NCBI GenBank assembly: GCA_023055355.1
Contig: JALJCS010000001.1
Location: forward strand, 51,093,381 to 51,157,380
Direction: 5' to 3'
DNA length: 64,000 bases
Origin: Agelaius tricolor
Lineage: Eukaryota > Chordata > Aves > Passeriformes > Icteridae
Within the stretch, counting starts at the first letter, position 1. Every line of letters begins with the position of its first letter. The notes beneath the pieces are model-generated. The model was not told the origin of the DNA. It worked only from the letters and a program-made list of their open reading frames with translations, and ran no database searches. The position numbers and the translations under genes are program-made. This document shows positions 24,701 through 37,247 of the stretch, in pieces.

Positions 24701-27700
24701 GAGACCAACAACATGGAGAGAATAGCAACACTGATGCTTATCACCTGGGCTACACTGCAGAAGAGTGTGAGCTGTATTCTCAGCAGAGCTTTTTCTGGGT
24801 TATGACTCATGCAGAGCCCTGTTTTTCTGCTGCTCTCCCACCTGCTGAGACCAACAAGAGAGCTACAGTAAATAAATAAATAACCAGTTATTATCAACCA
24901 GAATTCAATACAGAAATTTAATATACTGGTGCACATCCTGCATGCAGGCACATCAGGATCCTGAATCCAACATCACACTTGTGCAGTCACCTGTGCCTTG
25001 CCCCCTCCCACTCTGAAGCTTTTGCTGAAGCTCCCTTATTTCAGGCCTTCTTCTCATTTGCAGTCATTTATCTATAAGAGTAGGCCAGCAAAGAAGAGAG
25101 GTTTTCGAGGACTATACAGCCAAGGAAGAGTAGGTGGAGAGGTTGGATGGAAGAGATGAAAAAGCCAGAGGAGGTAAGCAGTAGGGTAATGCAGAAGCAA
25201 GTCTGGGCAGTGGGTGAGAGCTTGCTGACAGTGGCATTGTCACTCTGTTAAAGACCTTTCCAATGATGTAGGCAGGGCTTGTGACTGTAAGGGTTTCAGT
25301 TTTCTCTTTTTTAAGGATGGGTATGTTCGTGTGCCAGATGGAGGATATAATAGTGAACCAGCATTAACCAAGTTTAGTGGAGAGCCCTCTTCTTCATACC
25401 CACCATAGCAAAGCTGATCCTCAGATATTTCAGAAGCTGAAGTTGGGGTACAGCAATCTTTGACCATCCAGTGACCTTTGACAAAGTGAATTAACATTGG
25501 AGGCATCTGCATATCTGGATGGAAGGGGATATGTGCTCCACAAGCCTCCTTTGTCTATGCTGCGTTTCATCTTTTTGGTGGCTTAATGAAGGGGCAAAAT
25601 CTTGACATAATTGTAAACTCTTGACTACCTGGAAGTAGGGACTGTCTTTATAAGGTTCACCAAAATAAAGGACATCAGCATCTGTTTCAGAGAGCTGTGC
25701 ACAACCAGACTTGAAACAGTAATAATAATACAAGTGCTCAAGTATGACACATTAGGATAAAATCAGAATGCACAGCCAAGTAAGTGACTTAATCTTCTAT
25801 GAAGCTGCTTTTTTTTGGAACCCCTTAAAAAACTGCAATAAATTAATTCTTTTGGCCAAACTGGCATAAGCACCTTAAAACATGGCAAAATGTTTCCAGT
25901 TTCTTGCGTGTTAGGCTTTGGGGCTCATCTTTTTGAAATACTTAGCAGTTTTCTCCCATCCAGTCATTTTCTTTCTTTCCTTTTTTTTTTGCGGGGGAGG
26001 AAGATTTTTTTGGTGTGCTAATACTGCAACGGTGAAGCTCTTCCCTCAGGCTGGTTTTATTTTGTGGACATCTGAAACATTTGGGATCAGATTACATACT
26101 GGCAAGTAGGACAATGGCATTGCTGTAATGAGCTGGAGGCTAATTTATAGGCTTTGCAGATGTGAATGCATTACCATGCAAATCATGAGCAGCTCCTGCC
26201 TATAAATAAAATAACTCACCTTGCCAAAGATGGCTGTCCCAAAAATATAATGAGCATTATAAATTATAAGCAGGTGTCAGATTTCCACTTCCTTTGTATT
26301 CTTGTTTGTGCTTCTCTAAGGAAGCATTTAGAGATAAAATGTTCAATACAGTATATGGCACAGGCAGTTACAATCTTTGCTGCCCAGTACTATTATCACC
26401 TTTTGCCAACTGCCACTCCTTCATTTGTTAGAAAAACAGCTAGCTGGACTTGTCAGCAGCTTTGAATAATATGTTCCTATGTGGTAGTCCTCTGGAAAGG
26501 AAGGATGAGCTGTGGTGAATGCACTGAGCAGTGGTGAATGCACTGAACTGTGGCTCAGAAGTTTTCTGTTCACAGCTCTGCCTCAGACCTGGTGTGTGGC
26601 CTTTTGGAAATCGTTTAAGCAGTGCATTTCATAATTTCTTTAGCTCAGAAATAAGCAGCATTGAAGTTTGTTTTACCTGTGTTTCCTGTTCAAATGTTGT
26701 TTTGGGGTAAAGCCTGTCTTTGCTGTCTATCTGTGCAAGGTTGTTTGCGTTGGCACACACTGGGCACACCGGGCAACAGAAATAACCACAGAAAAAACTT
26801 CTGAAGTTACAGCTTCAGAAGACACTTAGGAATTAGCTCAAATCCAATGGGTGCAAACATCTAAGGTATTTTGTTTGTTTCTTTTGTTTGTTTGTTTTTT
26901 GAAACTTGAAGAGAACTTAATGAGACTGCACTTAATCATGTGACTTGCTCAATCAAGTCATGAACTCATGCAGAACTGATGTCTCTATGATTTTGCCAGC
27001 TTCCTGCCACTCCCTACTTCCCTAAAACACCTTTTAATGACAGAAGATCAGAAACACCAAAACTGAAGAATTCCTACAAGTTTCACCAAAAAGCACTGCC
27101 TTGTGGAGGAGAGAATCCCAAAGTATTGCCTCCCTCCCCTAAAGGAGAAGTTCTACAGCAAACTTAGAGAGAACATCAGAACTGTTAAATTTTGCTCCTA
27201 GTAGAGCTACTCATTTCTTCTTAAAATCATATTTTTGAGGTTGATTCCAGTGGAAGAAGAATCTCTCTCAAAGTGGAATAGGCCAGCTGGAAACAAGGCT
27301 CACTGACAGCTTTGCTTATTTTATGGACATATTAGACCAAGCTAAGCCTTTGCCATCTGCTCTGCCACCAATTGTAAATGGAAAAATCTCACACCAACCA
27401 AACAAAAAGAACAAATCACAAGAACATCAAGGAGATAAAAGTGATTTAACTGCCTGTATATACTCCACCAACAATGCAGCTTGCACTGAAGATGTTCTTT
27501 CTCATAATTCTGACACAAATCACAAGGAAAACTGTTTGCACACAGCACAATAAGTTTTCTGCTGAGCTGGAATTTTCTTGAACCAGACCTGACTCCACTA
27601 GAGTGTTCAAATGTATTTATATGAAATTATGTGAGCTTTATATAAAGAGTGGCCTTAATAACTTTTTATATTGTTGGCATCTCAGGCAGTAAGGTACAAT

Positions 27701-29837
27701 GGGGTGTGCCCATGGCTTTGCAAGTACTACAGTGGCTAACTGAAATTTACAGGAAGAGCCTTTAAGAAGCAAGAAAGGAAGGAAAAGAGTACAGGAATTA
27801 CTGCTGCCCTCCTCAGAGAGTGTATGTACATACACGGAAGCATCCAACAACTGCATGGAATATGTGAGGTATGTTAACTTGTGTATTGGGAAGGGTTATG
27901 GTAGCTACAGGTTTTGCTGCCGGTTCTGAAGGGAAAGCTTTTCCCTGTAGTGCTGGTAGGAAGATGTGTCTTCATTCCATGCCAATAACAGTAAATTAGC
28001 TAAAATATCTTGCACAAGGCTGAATGGAAACAAATTAAATTTGGGAGTTTAATTTAAAAAAAAAATTTATATTTCATATATTTGTACTTATAAATCATGG
28101 CTAAAGCAACATGACTAAATCCTCTTATTCTGATAACTACATAACTATTCATTAATGGATCAATGATGATCTGTTCTTCTGCACCGTAAAGATCAGCTGA
28201 CCCTTGGCATGGGAAATAACTGGATTGGTTTTTTCCCAAATGAAGAAATTATTCAAAGTAGCCCCTTTGGTATTTAGGTATTTAAGAAGATAATGTTTTC
28301 AACTTCCACAAAGATCAGAAAAGGCACAGTAAATGAATGAACACTTTTCTCATTACTAATTACGTGTAACTGCATAAAATCAATATTGTATCTGTAATAC
28401 ATATGTCATCTATAAAGTTGGCTGGCACTACAGGTGGCACTACCTCAAGGTTACCTGGCAACTGCCACAGTACAATCTCATTCTCACCCACTTTATCAAA
28501 TACTAACTGGGGCTGAAGTCTTCCATCTGGATGGGAGCAGGGGTGATTGCTTTGCATTTCAATCAGATCAGTTTCACCATTTCAAGACAAGAGAGCAGAT
28601 AATGTTGTGCCAATTTTAATACAATCTGATAACCTTTATTTGAGAAGATGTCCCTGTTTGTTGCCATGAAGAATTAAAGGAAAATGTAAGATTGGCTTAT
28701 GTATCTGGCTTATGCATTTTGCTGCATGTCAAAAACTTGTCCAAATGTGTACAAATTTCAGCAGATCAGCTGACACACATAAGGTGATTCATTTTTATCA
28801 GTTCTTACAGATCAAATGTGAGAGATCACATTGCAAAACTAAAGGGCTATGGTAGAAAAGCTGCTCTCTTTTCAAATCAGCAAGACTCAAAATCACACAG
28901 TTCTGCTGGTTGCAATTGTTTCACTAAAGCATGAAGGAAAAGAGTTGCTCAGGACCAACCATCTACTAATGAAATCAGTGAGACTTACAGTAGTATAGAA
29001 AGCAAGAGTACTGGTAGGCATATTAAGATCAAACCATCAAAATCCATTTGTGCTGTATCCCTAAAAATAGTCTTTGTTCTTTAAAGGACCATCGTTTTAA
29101 TAATCTCCAAAAAATTTCAATCTCTTATTTTTCTTTCTGCCTGCCCCATAGTACATTGAAGATAGCAAGCAGTCCAGTTTGACTACTAGAAACCAGATGA
29201 ACCTGTGGTTATTAGATCTGTTTTCCCCCAAGGTTTTTCATTTATAGACTGAGTAGTATATTAGATCTGGAAGCTACTGAAATTTAAACACAGAACTCTA
29301 GAACTCCATTCCTTGAAATCTCTTTTCAAAATACATGTTGCGAATATTCTATATTTCTGCTTTTCATTTAATGCAAGAAAAGTTTTCAAAAATTATACAT
29401 TTGGATAGTGGTGCTCTCCCTCAGGTCCACAAGGCTGGGTGCTTGTGACTATTGCTGTAATAAGAGCTTTTGTGTGGTTCAATATCACTTAGCATTGGAT
29501 TTTCAGATCATGACTTAGAGGCAATTACTGTCTACTCCCAGCAAGGTGGAAGCTGAATGCTCTACTCCCTCTGATTATATCTCCAGAAAGTACATGCCAA
29601 TAACAATCTGAACATTGATTTCATGTTGATTAATACTAATAGTGAAATATAAAAGGACATCACTCAACATACAAGTTCATCAGTCAGTTTATAGCAAACT
29701 GGCCTCTTGAAGAACATTCCAAGAAAGCTTCCAAGTGTGTGACTATACCACAGGTCTACTTACAGGTTAACTTTACTGCTAATATGCAATTTAAGTGTCA
29801 AAGTCAGAACACCAGTCTTGTGCCCAGTCAGATGGCA
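21701..29837. other. Intergenic, no supported gene
   Basis: More than 8 kb without a gene I can support. Frames of 60-130 codons occur on both strands at about the density expected by chance in AT-rich DNA. Two overlapping minus-strand frames at 25240-25733 and a plus-strand frame at 27245-27553 have protein-like composition but match nothing I know. Small features include a partial 19-bp repeat near 26505-26545 and a (TTTG)n run near 26870-26900. Confidence 0.55.
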
Positions 29838-29893
29838 GAGAGAGACGTAGAAGTAATTGATAGTCTTTTCCAACCTAATTGATTCTGTGATAC
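29838..29893 (+). mobile_element. CR1 3' tail fragment
   Basis: GTCTTTTCCAACCTAATTGA followed by TTCTGTGAT matches the last bases of avian CR1 elements on the plus strand. Only the terminal portion is recognisable. Confidence 0.65.
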
Positions 29894-30195
29894 CTTTGAG
29901 ATGAAAACTAGTGTCTGCAGGGACAAGAGCAAATGAGGTGTAAAATATCCTTATACACTTTGAAAGAGCTTTTGGAGACTGAGACTTAACTCCCTTGAAA
30001 GAAGTTCCCACTTATTGTGAGGAAAAGGTATAATAAATAGGAACTAAACTATGATCTGAAGTTAACTATCTCTCTTAATTCAGAATATTTTATGTTTTAA
30101 ATCTTTTAAGTTGATCTTTAAAGCTGGAAAAATATGAACCATTGGTTAACAGAGTCAAACTATATCTCAGAGACTTTGGGAGCAGCAGGGAGAAG

Positions 30196-30847
30196 TGCTG
30201 TGCTGTATTCTCATAAGTTGGACTGTTCCGCTCCCCCCTGCGCTGTAATGGTTCTGCCCTGGTTCTCCCTCCCCTCCCTGTTGCTGTCTGTTATCCCAAC
30301 TCCTCCCCAGTTACCATAGTAACCCAATGTATCTTTTTTGTATCCCTCCCCAGAGTCCCTGCCTGTCACTCTCTGCTCCCACCTTCTTCTCTAGAATTTT
30401 CCAGCTGGAGCACTGGGTGATTGGCTCGGGAGCCGGGGCCCCTCCTTTATGTCGTTCCCATTGGTGTTTCCTCAGGTCAGTCCTTTGTACCCCACTCCCC
30501 CCTGAACCCCTATTCGCCTAAGGACTGGCTCCTCCCCTGTATCCCTCACCCTTTATAAGATGGTGCAACCACCCCCTCCTTGTCTTTGGCGGCTGCTTTC
30601 CCCTGGGGTTGCAATAAATCTGAAAGTTACCCCAGCTGGGGAGCGCTGTCTTTATTTCCTGCTGGTTGTAGCCAGAGGCGGCCTCGTCCTTTGCACAAGG
30701 CAGCGCTGCTGCTATAACGCAAGGCGTTTGCCTTAGGCGCAGTCCCAAACACTGAGAGTGGGACAGTGCTCCCTGTGCTGCTAGCGGTGCTGGCCACCTA
30801 GCCGGGACGTCCGAGAAGGATGATCCTTCTCCCGCCGGGCCGCTGCA
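30196..30847 (+). mobile_element. Solo LTR of an endogenous retrovirus (652 bp)
   Basis: The element begins TGCTGTGCTG and ends CGCTGCA, so it has the TG...CA ends of an LTR. It is flanked by the direct repeat GAGAAG (30190-30195 and 30848-30853), the target-site duplication of a 6-bp-type integrase. Inside, on the plus strand, are CCAAT-like words (ATTGGC near 30421), a TATA box (CTTTATAAGA, 30551-30560) and an AATAAA signal (30613-30618) about 60 bp later. This gives a U3-R-U5 order. There is no internal viral sequence or second LTR, so it is a solo LTR left by recombination. The family is not identified. Confidence 0.88.
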
Positions 30848-31867
30848 GAGAAGAAGGAGATTTTTTTCTTGTGTTTATATTGAGTTTTATACGGCTGCAT
30901 AAAAAGATGGCTTTGAATTATTTTTGCCACTATTGCATTGTAAACATGAGAGTATTGCCCTGAAACCAGGGAATTCATTTCAGATTGATCTATCTGTGGC
31001 AGAACAGAATCTACATATTAACACTATTAAACATCTACTTTACCTGTCCCTTTGTGTTTCTCCTTACTTTGCACCATACTTAACAAATTCAGGGGTTTGT
31101 CAGGGAGTGCTCCTACCTTAAAATTTGTAATAGTGGTGGGAAAATCTGTTTATCTATTTCAAAAAGAACATAGTAAGTTGAAAACTTGTATAATATCTAG
31201 CTTTTCTAGGAGTGTTTCTAGTACTTCAACTCATGTATTTATATGCTTAACACTAAACAGGCAGCACAAATCACAATCCATTTCCTGGCCAGTAGAGATG
31301 TATTTAGTCAGACCTTGCTGACCTTTCTTGACTTTGTAACACAAGCCTCTGACAGATGCAGATGTGACAGTGTCCTTTTTTCCTCATAACGAGGAGAGGC
31401 CACAACAGATTTCAAAGCAGGTTATGAACACAAATATGTATAATACATTTGTAATTTTCAGTGACCTACATTTCATACAGCTACATGACAAGTTACCAGC
31501 TCAGTCACTTTCCAGAGACAGCTTCAGAGAGTTTAGGTTTGTCCATTTTACATATTCCAAACATATGATGGCCAGATGATACAATCTTTTTGTATTCAGC
31601 TTTTGAACAGACTGCATTTTTAAGCTTCCTTCCCCAGCTTAATACTAGGGGAATCCTCTAGATTAGGGGAGAAAAGTGGGACAGAAGGAGTCTAAAGTTC
31701 AGTTTTCTGACTGAATTGAAACTCTTGTGATGTTAACTCCACGGTTACTTATAATCTTCTTGCCTCTTGAAGCCTTTCCAGTGGAGTCTGATGGAAGCAA
31801 GAGAGCTTTTACAGTACAAATCTTCATGCTGCCTTTTCCCATGTACTCACTCATCTTCACAAACTCT

Positions 31868-32335
31868 TGTATTTCAGGGTAGAGAAGAATTAGAATTAGT
31901 ACAGAGAAGGGCAATCAGAATGACCAAAGATCATTTTGGGAGAAAAATTAAATAGAATAGTCCACTGTAGACTGGAATAAAAACAGCTGAGGAAGAACAT
32001 GTTCAATGCATAAAGAATCATGAATTATGGGGAGAAAATAGGGGACTCTTATTAAGTGCTTCTCAAAGCACAAAAGGTAGGTACCTTCAAAAACTTGAGA
32101 AAAAGAAGATAAAACTGGTCAAAAAAGAACTTTCTTTTGTTTGCACACAACTTGGCCGTGGAACTTACTGCCAGAAGGTGGTTGTGCAGGTCACAAGCAT
32201 AAAAAAGTTTCAAAAGGAATTAGGTACATTCCCAGAAGAAAAATCCACCAGGTATTATTTATGAAGATAAAACCACTGTCTCAGGAAGTGCCTTTTCTGC
32301 AATTTAACAGAAACTGGGAGAGTTCAGCATAGGGA
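31868..32335 (+). mobile_element. Ancient CR1/L3-like fragment
   Basis: Diverged plus-strand remnant. GTACAGAGAAGGGCAATCAG, then a block resembling the CR1 ORF2 end (GTGGAACTTACTGCCAGAAG and AATTAGGTACATTCCCAGAA) recall old amniote CR1/L3 elements. Stops break every frame. The boundaries are approximate. Confidence 0.7.
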
Positions 32336-33314
32336 AGGGCATTATACTTTTTCTGCCCTTTCTTTAAGAATGCTCAACTAACTTCTGTAACAAATACAAA
32401 CTGCTAGGTAAAAATGACCTTGATGTGGCCCAGAAAGCTGTTCTGTGTTCCTGATGCCTTCTTCAACTGCCTTGGCAATGAAAAAGATTATGGTAAATTG
32501 AAGACAGTCATGGTGATTTTTGTTTTTTGTCTCTCTTTGCAGAAAATATATCTTCAATGAAGTCACAAAGTCTTGTCTCATATTTCTTCCCTGGCATGGA
32601 TCTGAAGATTTTATATTTGCTTCAACTGTTCTTCACAGAATAAATGCTGTGAGGCTGTACTGAAAAGACAGTTCTGAATATATGCTGGCTTTATTTACAG
32701 CTACCGCTCTAGAGGCTTTTTCTCCCTAAATCTGTAATCCTGCATGGAGCAGTGCTGATGCTTAGTGTGCTTTGCTGTGCTCAGAAGGGTCATACTTTGA
32801 AGGGTGCAGAAAGGAGCAGCAGCTCAGGAAGGACTTCACTGAGCCCCCAGCTCTAGCCTCTGGTTACTTGCTGTGTAATCAGGCAAACAACGACAGATGC
32901 CACCCCACCATCAGGGATGTGCTTACAGTCTAGACAGCCATAACTGAAATCCTGACAAGGGTCTTGCTTGTCTGGGTCTTGATGCCTTCTGGGAGAGAGA
33001 AGAAAGGGTACCTCCATCTGCTATCAGGCGTCACAATGTGATGATGAGCCCATGGTCCAGCTACAGCTCCCTTCACTTCAAATTTTTTAGCAATTTATCC
33101 TTCATAGGGGAAGCCACATGTACAGAGCTTCCTGAGCATAACAGAGCCCAAGCTTGTGACTGCTGGTCAGTCCAGTTATAGGAGTGCTTCTGGGAAGAGT
33201 AATTTTGAAAAATCTGGCTAGAAATAATTTTTGAACCATGGAACCAAGTGGTTTTCCTGTCATTAGAGGGAATTTCTTAGCATTTTGTAACTATATTAGT
33301 AAGAAGTTCTTATA
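32336..33314. other. Intergenic, nothing recognised
   Basis: Mixed AT-rich sequence with no supported gene or repeat. Confidence 0.5.
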
Positions 33315-33356
33315 GAACTAGAACTAGAACTAGAACTAGAACTAGAACTAGAACTA
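33315..33356. repeat. (GAACTA)7 hexanucleotide array
   Basis: Seven perfect GAACTA units plus a partial eighth. A pure hexamer array of this kind is expected to be length-polymorphic. It does not match the telomere repeat. Confidence 0.95.
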
Positions 33357-34356
33357 GAATGGGACACAGTCTATTTCTTTGGTCCACACTTTCCGGCATC
33401 TAGAGTATACAGTGAGATCAAGAATATTGTTAAAATGGCCAAAGCACAGGTAATACGTGAGTCATAATGACTAATAGCAAATATATGTGATTATCTCACT
33501 GTCTAGCATGCCTGTTTCACACTTTTCAACTATACTTTTTAATTCTTTCTTATGTTCCCAAAGACTAGAATTACAGGGCAGGTGTGTGCACGGGCAGTAT
33601 GGCTTATGCTATCAGAAAAGATTAAAAATAAGAGCACATTGCCTTCCTTGGCTACTAGAAGGCACAGAGACATAGTAGCATGGAGACCTTTGAGGTCAAG
33701 CAAATGCTGCTTACTTGCCTGGACAGAGAATTGTACTAAATCAGCTCTATTACTCCAGGCATCTTGAGTAGCTTGGCTTTGCTTACACACTCCTTGGCTG
33801 TGCTCAGAGCTGTGAATGTGTCCTGGGATATAATCAGTATTCACATAATGCAAAAGATCAGTAGCACAGGCACTGCCAGGCGAGGGCTACAAAAGCACAC
33901 TGCACATCTGCCACTGCTTCTTAGTGATATATGACCACTGCATCATGCAGATACCAGATCTGCATAGCAGTTTTATGGCTCCCAGTCGGACCTGGCTTCA
34001 GCTGTGCAGGGGATCAAGAGCACTGACTCTTAGGTACCTCTACCACTGCAGAAGGCTGCTTTGCACAGCCAGGACAAAGCAAGGAGGATTTATGAGCTGT
34101 AAGGATGACCATAAAAGGCTTAATTTTCTCTTCATGGTAAAAGAGAGGAACCTTCACCATCATCATCCCTACTCTGTAGCTGGACTTCCAGATATTGTGG
34201 CATTTTAGGATGCTTGCCTTGAAACAGCATCCAGAGCACATGATTAAATATAACCTCCTCCCTAAGCAAAGCTTGTGTATGGAGTGACTTCCAGCAGGAC
34301 ATGGTTACTGTGTATTTATGTGAGTATACAGACAACAGACCCAAGGACTGATGGAC

Positions 34357-34768
34357 TGTCGGGAACGGCGGAAGAATTGCAGCACACAATATGCGTGAAC
34401 AACAAATCTCAAAGTTTATTGAAAGCTCACACATATTTATATTGGTGTTAATGAAGCTTATACATATTGCAAAGCTGAGCTCATTATTGGTTAAAACACA
34501 CAAAAATCAACCACACCTACTTCTATGCTCTAATGATTATTTTGTTTCTATGTTTCCATTCTTGTGGTTATTCTACCTAGGCTATCTTCATTTTTCTGGC
34601 AAAAGATTTTCTCCCCCATCTTCATGTTGCAGCAAAGGTCACCATGACCCTTGTCAGTGATTGGACACTGACTACTTAATCCCCAGCTTGTTTCCCCTAT
34701 CCTTATCCAACGGTATCACATCAAAGTGGCCTTTCTCAGCTAGCCAATTATCCACAAAGCTCTCCACA
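34357..34768 (-). mobile_element. Solo LTR of an endogenous retrovirus (412 bp), minus strand
   Basis: On the plus strand it begins TGTCGGGAACGG and ends CTCCACA, so the minus strand reads TGTGGAG...CCGTTCCCGACA, a TG...CA LTR. The direct repeat ATGGAC flanks it (34351-34356 and 34769-34774). On the minus strand a TATAAATA box (34434-34441) lies about 20 bp upstream of an AATAAA (34415-34420). This compact U3/R arrangement resembles avian alpha-/beta-type LTRs. No internal sequence follows, so it is solo. The family is not identified. Confidence 0.88.
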
Positions 34769-34774
34769 ATGGAC

Positions 34775-36429
34775 TCCTATCCATCTGGAAATGGAGGGTC
34801 TCAAGTGAAAAGTTTCAGCAAGCTGACTCATGCTGTTCTGACATATGCATTTGGGAAGAGTCATCATGGCTTACTTGTTTCTCCTTCTGCAAAATCTTAC
34901 TGGCAGGCCTTAAGATGCTCTAAGGAGCCTGAACATGACCTTTGTTTCTCACAAGCTGATGACATTACTACTGAGAGAAAGCATTTTTTAATACAGAGTC
35001 TATTTTGCTTGAACACATTGGACAGCAAGTGAAACACAAATGAATACAAATCTTGGTTTGGTGACATTGAGCATCTATGAGAAACACCATAGCTCTGATG
35101 AAAATGCCAGCTGCATTTTCTGCTGTAGCCTTCCTGTAGAGACTACAGAGAAATTAACCAGTAAATTCATGATGCATACAGCTAGAAATAATCTGAAATT
35201 AAAAATTAATTCAGTTTCATCAATGGTTCCTTGAAAATATGCAATTAATTATTTACTACTTACAGATACATATTTATCTTTGAGTGTTCCAGAAGTCCAA
35301 TGAACTCTGGTACGTAATTTCTAGGTTAAAAATACTTAAATCACCATCATAGTTCTTTTTGTTATTGTTTTTCCCCCAGGAAAAACAAAAACAAAGCCTG
35401 GAAAAGCCAGAAATTGACCTTCATGCTTGTTTCCACTAAGCACAATGCAGAATAAAGAGGAAGCACAATGGGTGGGAAACAATTTATCATCACTTCAACT
35501 TGAGCCTTGACTTACAGCATCATAGTGCCCTGACAATCCCAGCCACTAGCAATCACTAGATTTTTCATTCCAAGGAAGGTGGCAGAGCATGGTCAGAGAT
35601 AAGAAACTTTGGCAAACTAATTTCAGTTTCCTAAAGGTTGTTTTATGGCCTGAAAGTGGAAGCTAAATGGTATTTCTGTTAAAGGTTGGAGGTTTTTTGT
35701 TAGGGTGGAGCTTTTTATTTGTTTATTGGTTGGTTGTTGTTGTTGGGTTTTTTGTTTGGTTGGTTGGGTTTTTTAATTCTTAGTATTGTAGCAATAGGCT
35801 ATACCTTTCCACCTCCAGCAATAATCTATGCACCTCTAGACCTTTCTGGCATTATTCTAAATCCTTTTCTTTTCTGACAGGACTTTTACATTCTGGCTTT
35901 AAAAGGCAGCTATGGATTATGCATTCATTATATGTCTGAACACAGGATGAGCCCTTGTAAGTATTTGGACAAGGGACAGCCTCTGGAAGCCCAATATCCT
36001 ATGGGAAATGTTATGGCTGATTTCACCAGGTGCCAATATCCTGCCTGGTAATTCACTATTGGTACTCTTCCAATTAGCAGTAGGAGACATAACCGCTAAT
36101 ACTGCCAGCTGCTACCTGGAATGCCTTTCTTATCTGCTTTTTCTTTTCATTGTCTGCTTGTTTTCTTGTCTCTTTTAAGAGATATTCTGCAAGAAGATGA
36201 GGACGTTGTAACAATTAAGCGATGCAGTCACAAAAAGGGCAACTAGCTATAAACTAGAGATAAGGCAGGGAAACAGCAAACAGAAGAAGGTAGGAGGTTT
36301 GGTGGGTCGGAAGCGTTCCGCGTGTGAGGAGGAAGATCTGAGCTAGTGGAGTGGCTGCTCTTTCTCCTGGAGGCTCGTTTGTTGGGGACATTAAGGTGTG
36401 CGTTCCTGTGAAGGCACAGACAGGTAGCT
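34775..36429. other. Intergenic, ARFGEF3 upstream
   Basis: No gene recognised. A T/G-rich low-complexity run (GTTTGGTTGGTTGGG type) lies around 35700-35780. The sequence becomes GC-rich only near 36480, where the ARFGEF3 island begins. Confidence 0.55.
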
Positions 36430-36789
36430 TAAGTCCTTCTGCACTTGCCAGCTAAGGAGAAAGGCACAGATCTCACATCAGATCTGACCGCACTGGTTGC
36501 AGGGTATACCGAGCGCCGGCACTCCCGCCGGTGCGCCGGCCTGGCTCCCTGCGTCCGGCCCGCTGCGGGAGCGGCTCCGCAGAGCGCTGCGGGACAGCGG
36601 GGCTGCGCTGCGGCAGCGCCGCCGGCCTCGGAGCGCCGGGCAGCGGGAACCTGCCCGCAGGCCCGGGCTGCGCCAAGCGGCAGCAGCCGCAGCCCCGGCC
36701 GGAGCGGCGGGGCCCAAGCGCACACCCAGCGCCCGCCTCCCGCCGCCCGGGGCGGGCAGGCCGGGGCTGCCGGCGCCCCCCGCCCGCCG

Positions 36790-36803
36790 GTCGCCATGGC
36801 GAC
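36790..36803. promoter_or_regulatory. RFX X-box-like palindrome
   Basis: GTCGCCATGGCGAC is a perfect inverted repeat. Each half fits the GTNRCC half of the RFX consensus, though the canonical site has AAC rather than GAC at the end. Its position in the CpG island suggests a regulatory site; no binding is shown. Confidence 0.35.
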
Positions 36804-36985
36804 CCGCCCGCCCGCCTCCCGCGGGGCCGCCGCTGCCGCCGCAGGGCCCGGCTCCGGCGGCGCCGGCTCCGCTCCGCTCCGCGCCTCGTCCAACCCCAGC
36901 GCCGGGAGGGAGTCCCTGCGCGCCCGCGGGCACGGCCAGGCCCGCCCCAGCCCCGCCGCGCCAGCGGCGCCTGCCCGGGGTGGGA

Positions 36986-37011
36986 GAGGAGGAGGAGGAG
37001 GAGGAGGAGGG
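36986..37011. repeat. (GGA)n trinucleotide run
   Basis: A run of about eight GGA units inside the ARFGEF3 CpG island, upstream of the ATG. Confidence 0.85.
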
Positions 37012-37247
37012 ACTCCGCAGCGGCAACAACTGACGTGTCCCCGCCACGGAGCTCGGCGTGATTCATCAGCGGCAGCGGGGCGGCAGCGGGGTGTCGCGCT
37101 CCGCTCCCGCCTAGGCACTGCCGCGGCGGGGACAGCCCCGGCACCGCTCCGCCGCCCGCGCCGCCCTCCTCCTGCCTCCTCCTCCTCCTCTTCCTCGCCG
37201 CCTCTCCTCCTCCCCCGCGGCTAGGCGAATATCCCGGGGGAGGCAAG

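Larger units (their letters stand above)
36430..37247 (+). promoter_or_regulatory. ARFGEF3: ARFGEF3 CpG-island promoter and 5'UTR
   Basis: A dense CpG island from about 36480, continuing into intron 1 to about 37600. It contains a perfect 14-bp palindrome GTCGCCATGGCGAC at 36790-36803, related to the RFX X-box, and a TGACGT half-CRE near 37032-37037. It also has a GGA-rich run (36986-37011) and a long pyrimidine-rich CCT stretch (about 37165-37215) that probably lies in the 5'UTR. No TATA box is seen, as usual for such promoters. The transcription start is not determinable. Long open frames on both strands here (up to 341 codons) are GC-driven. Confidence 0.75.

Noticed and set aside
27245..27553. 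Roughly 100-codon plus-strand open stretch with hydrophilic, protein-like composition
   Set aside because: Starts after a CCAG that could be an acceptor, but the pyrimidine tract is weak, no partner exon is seen and the length is within chance expectation.
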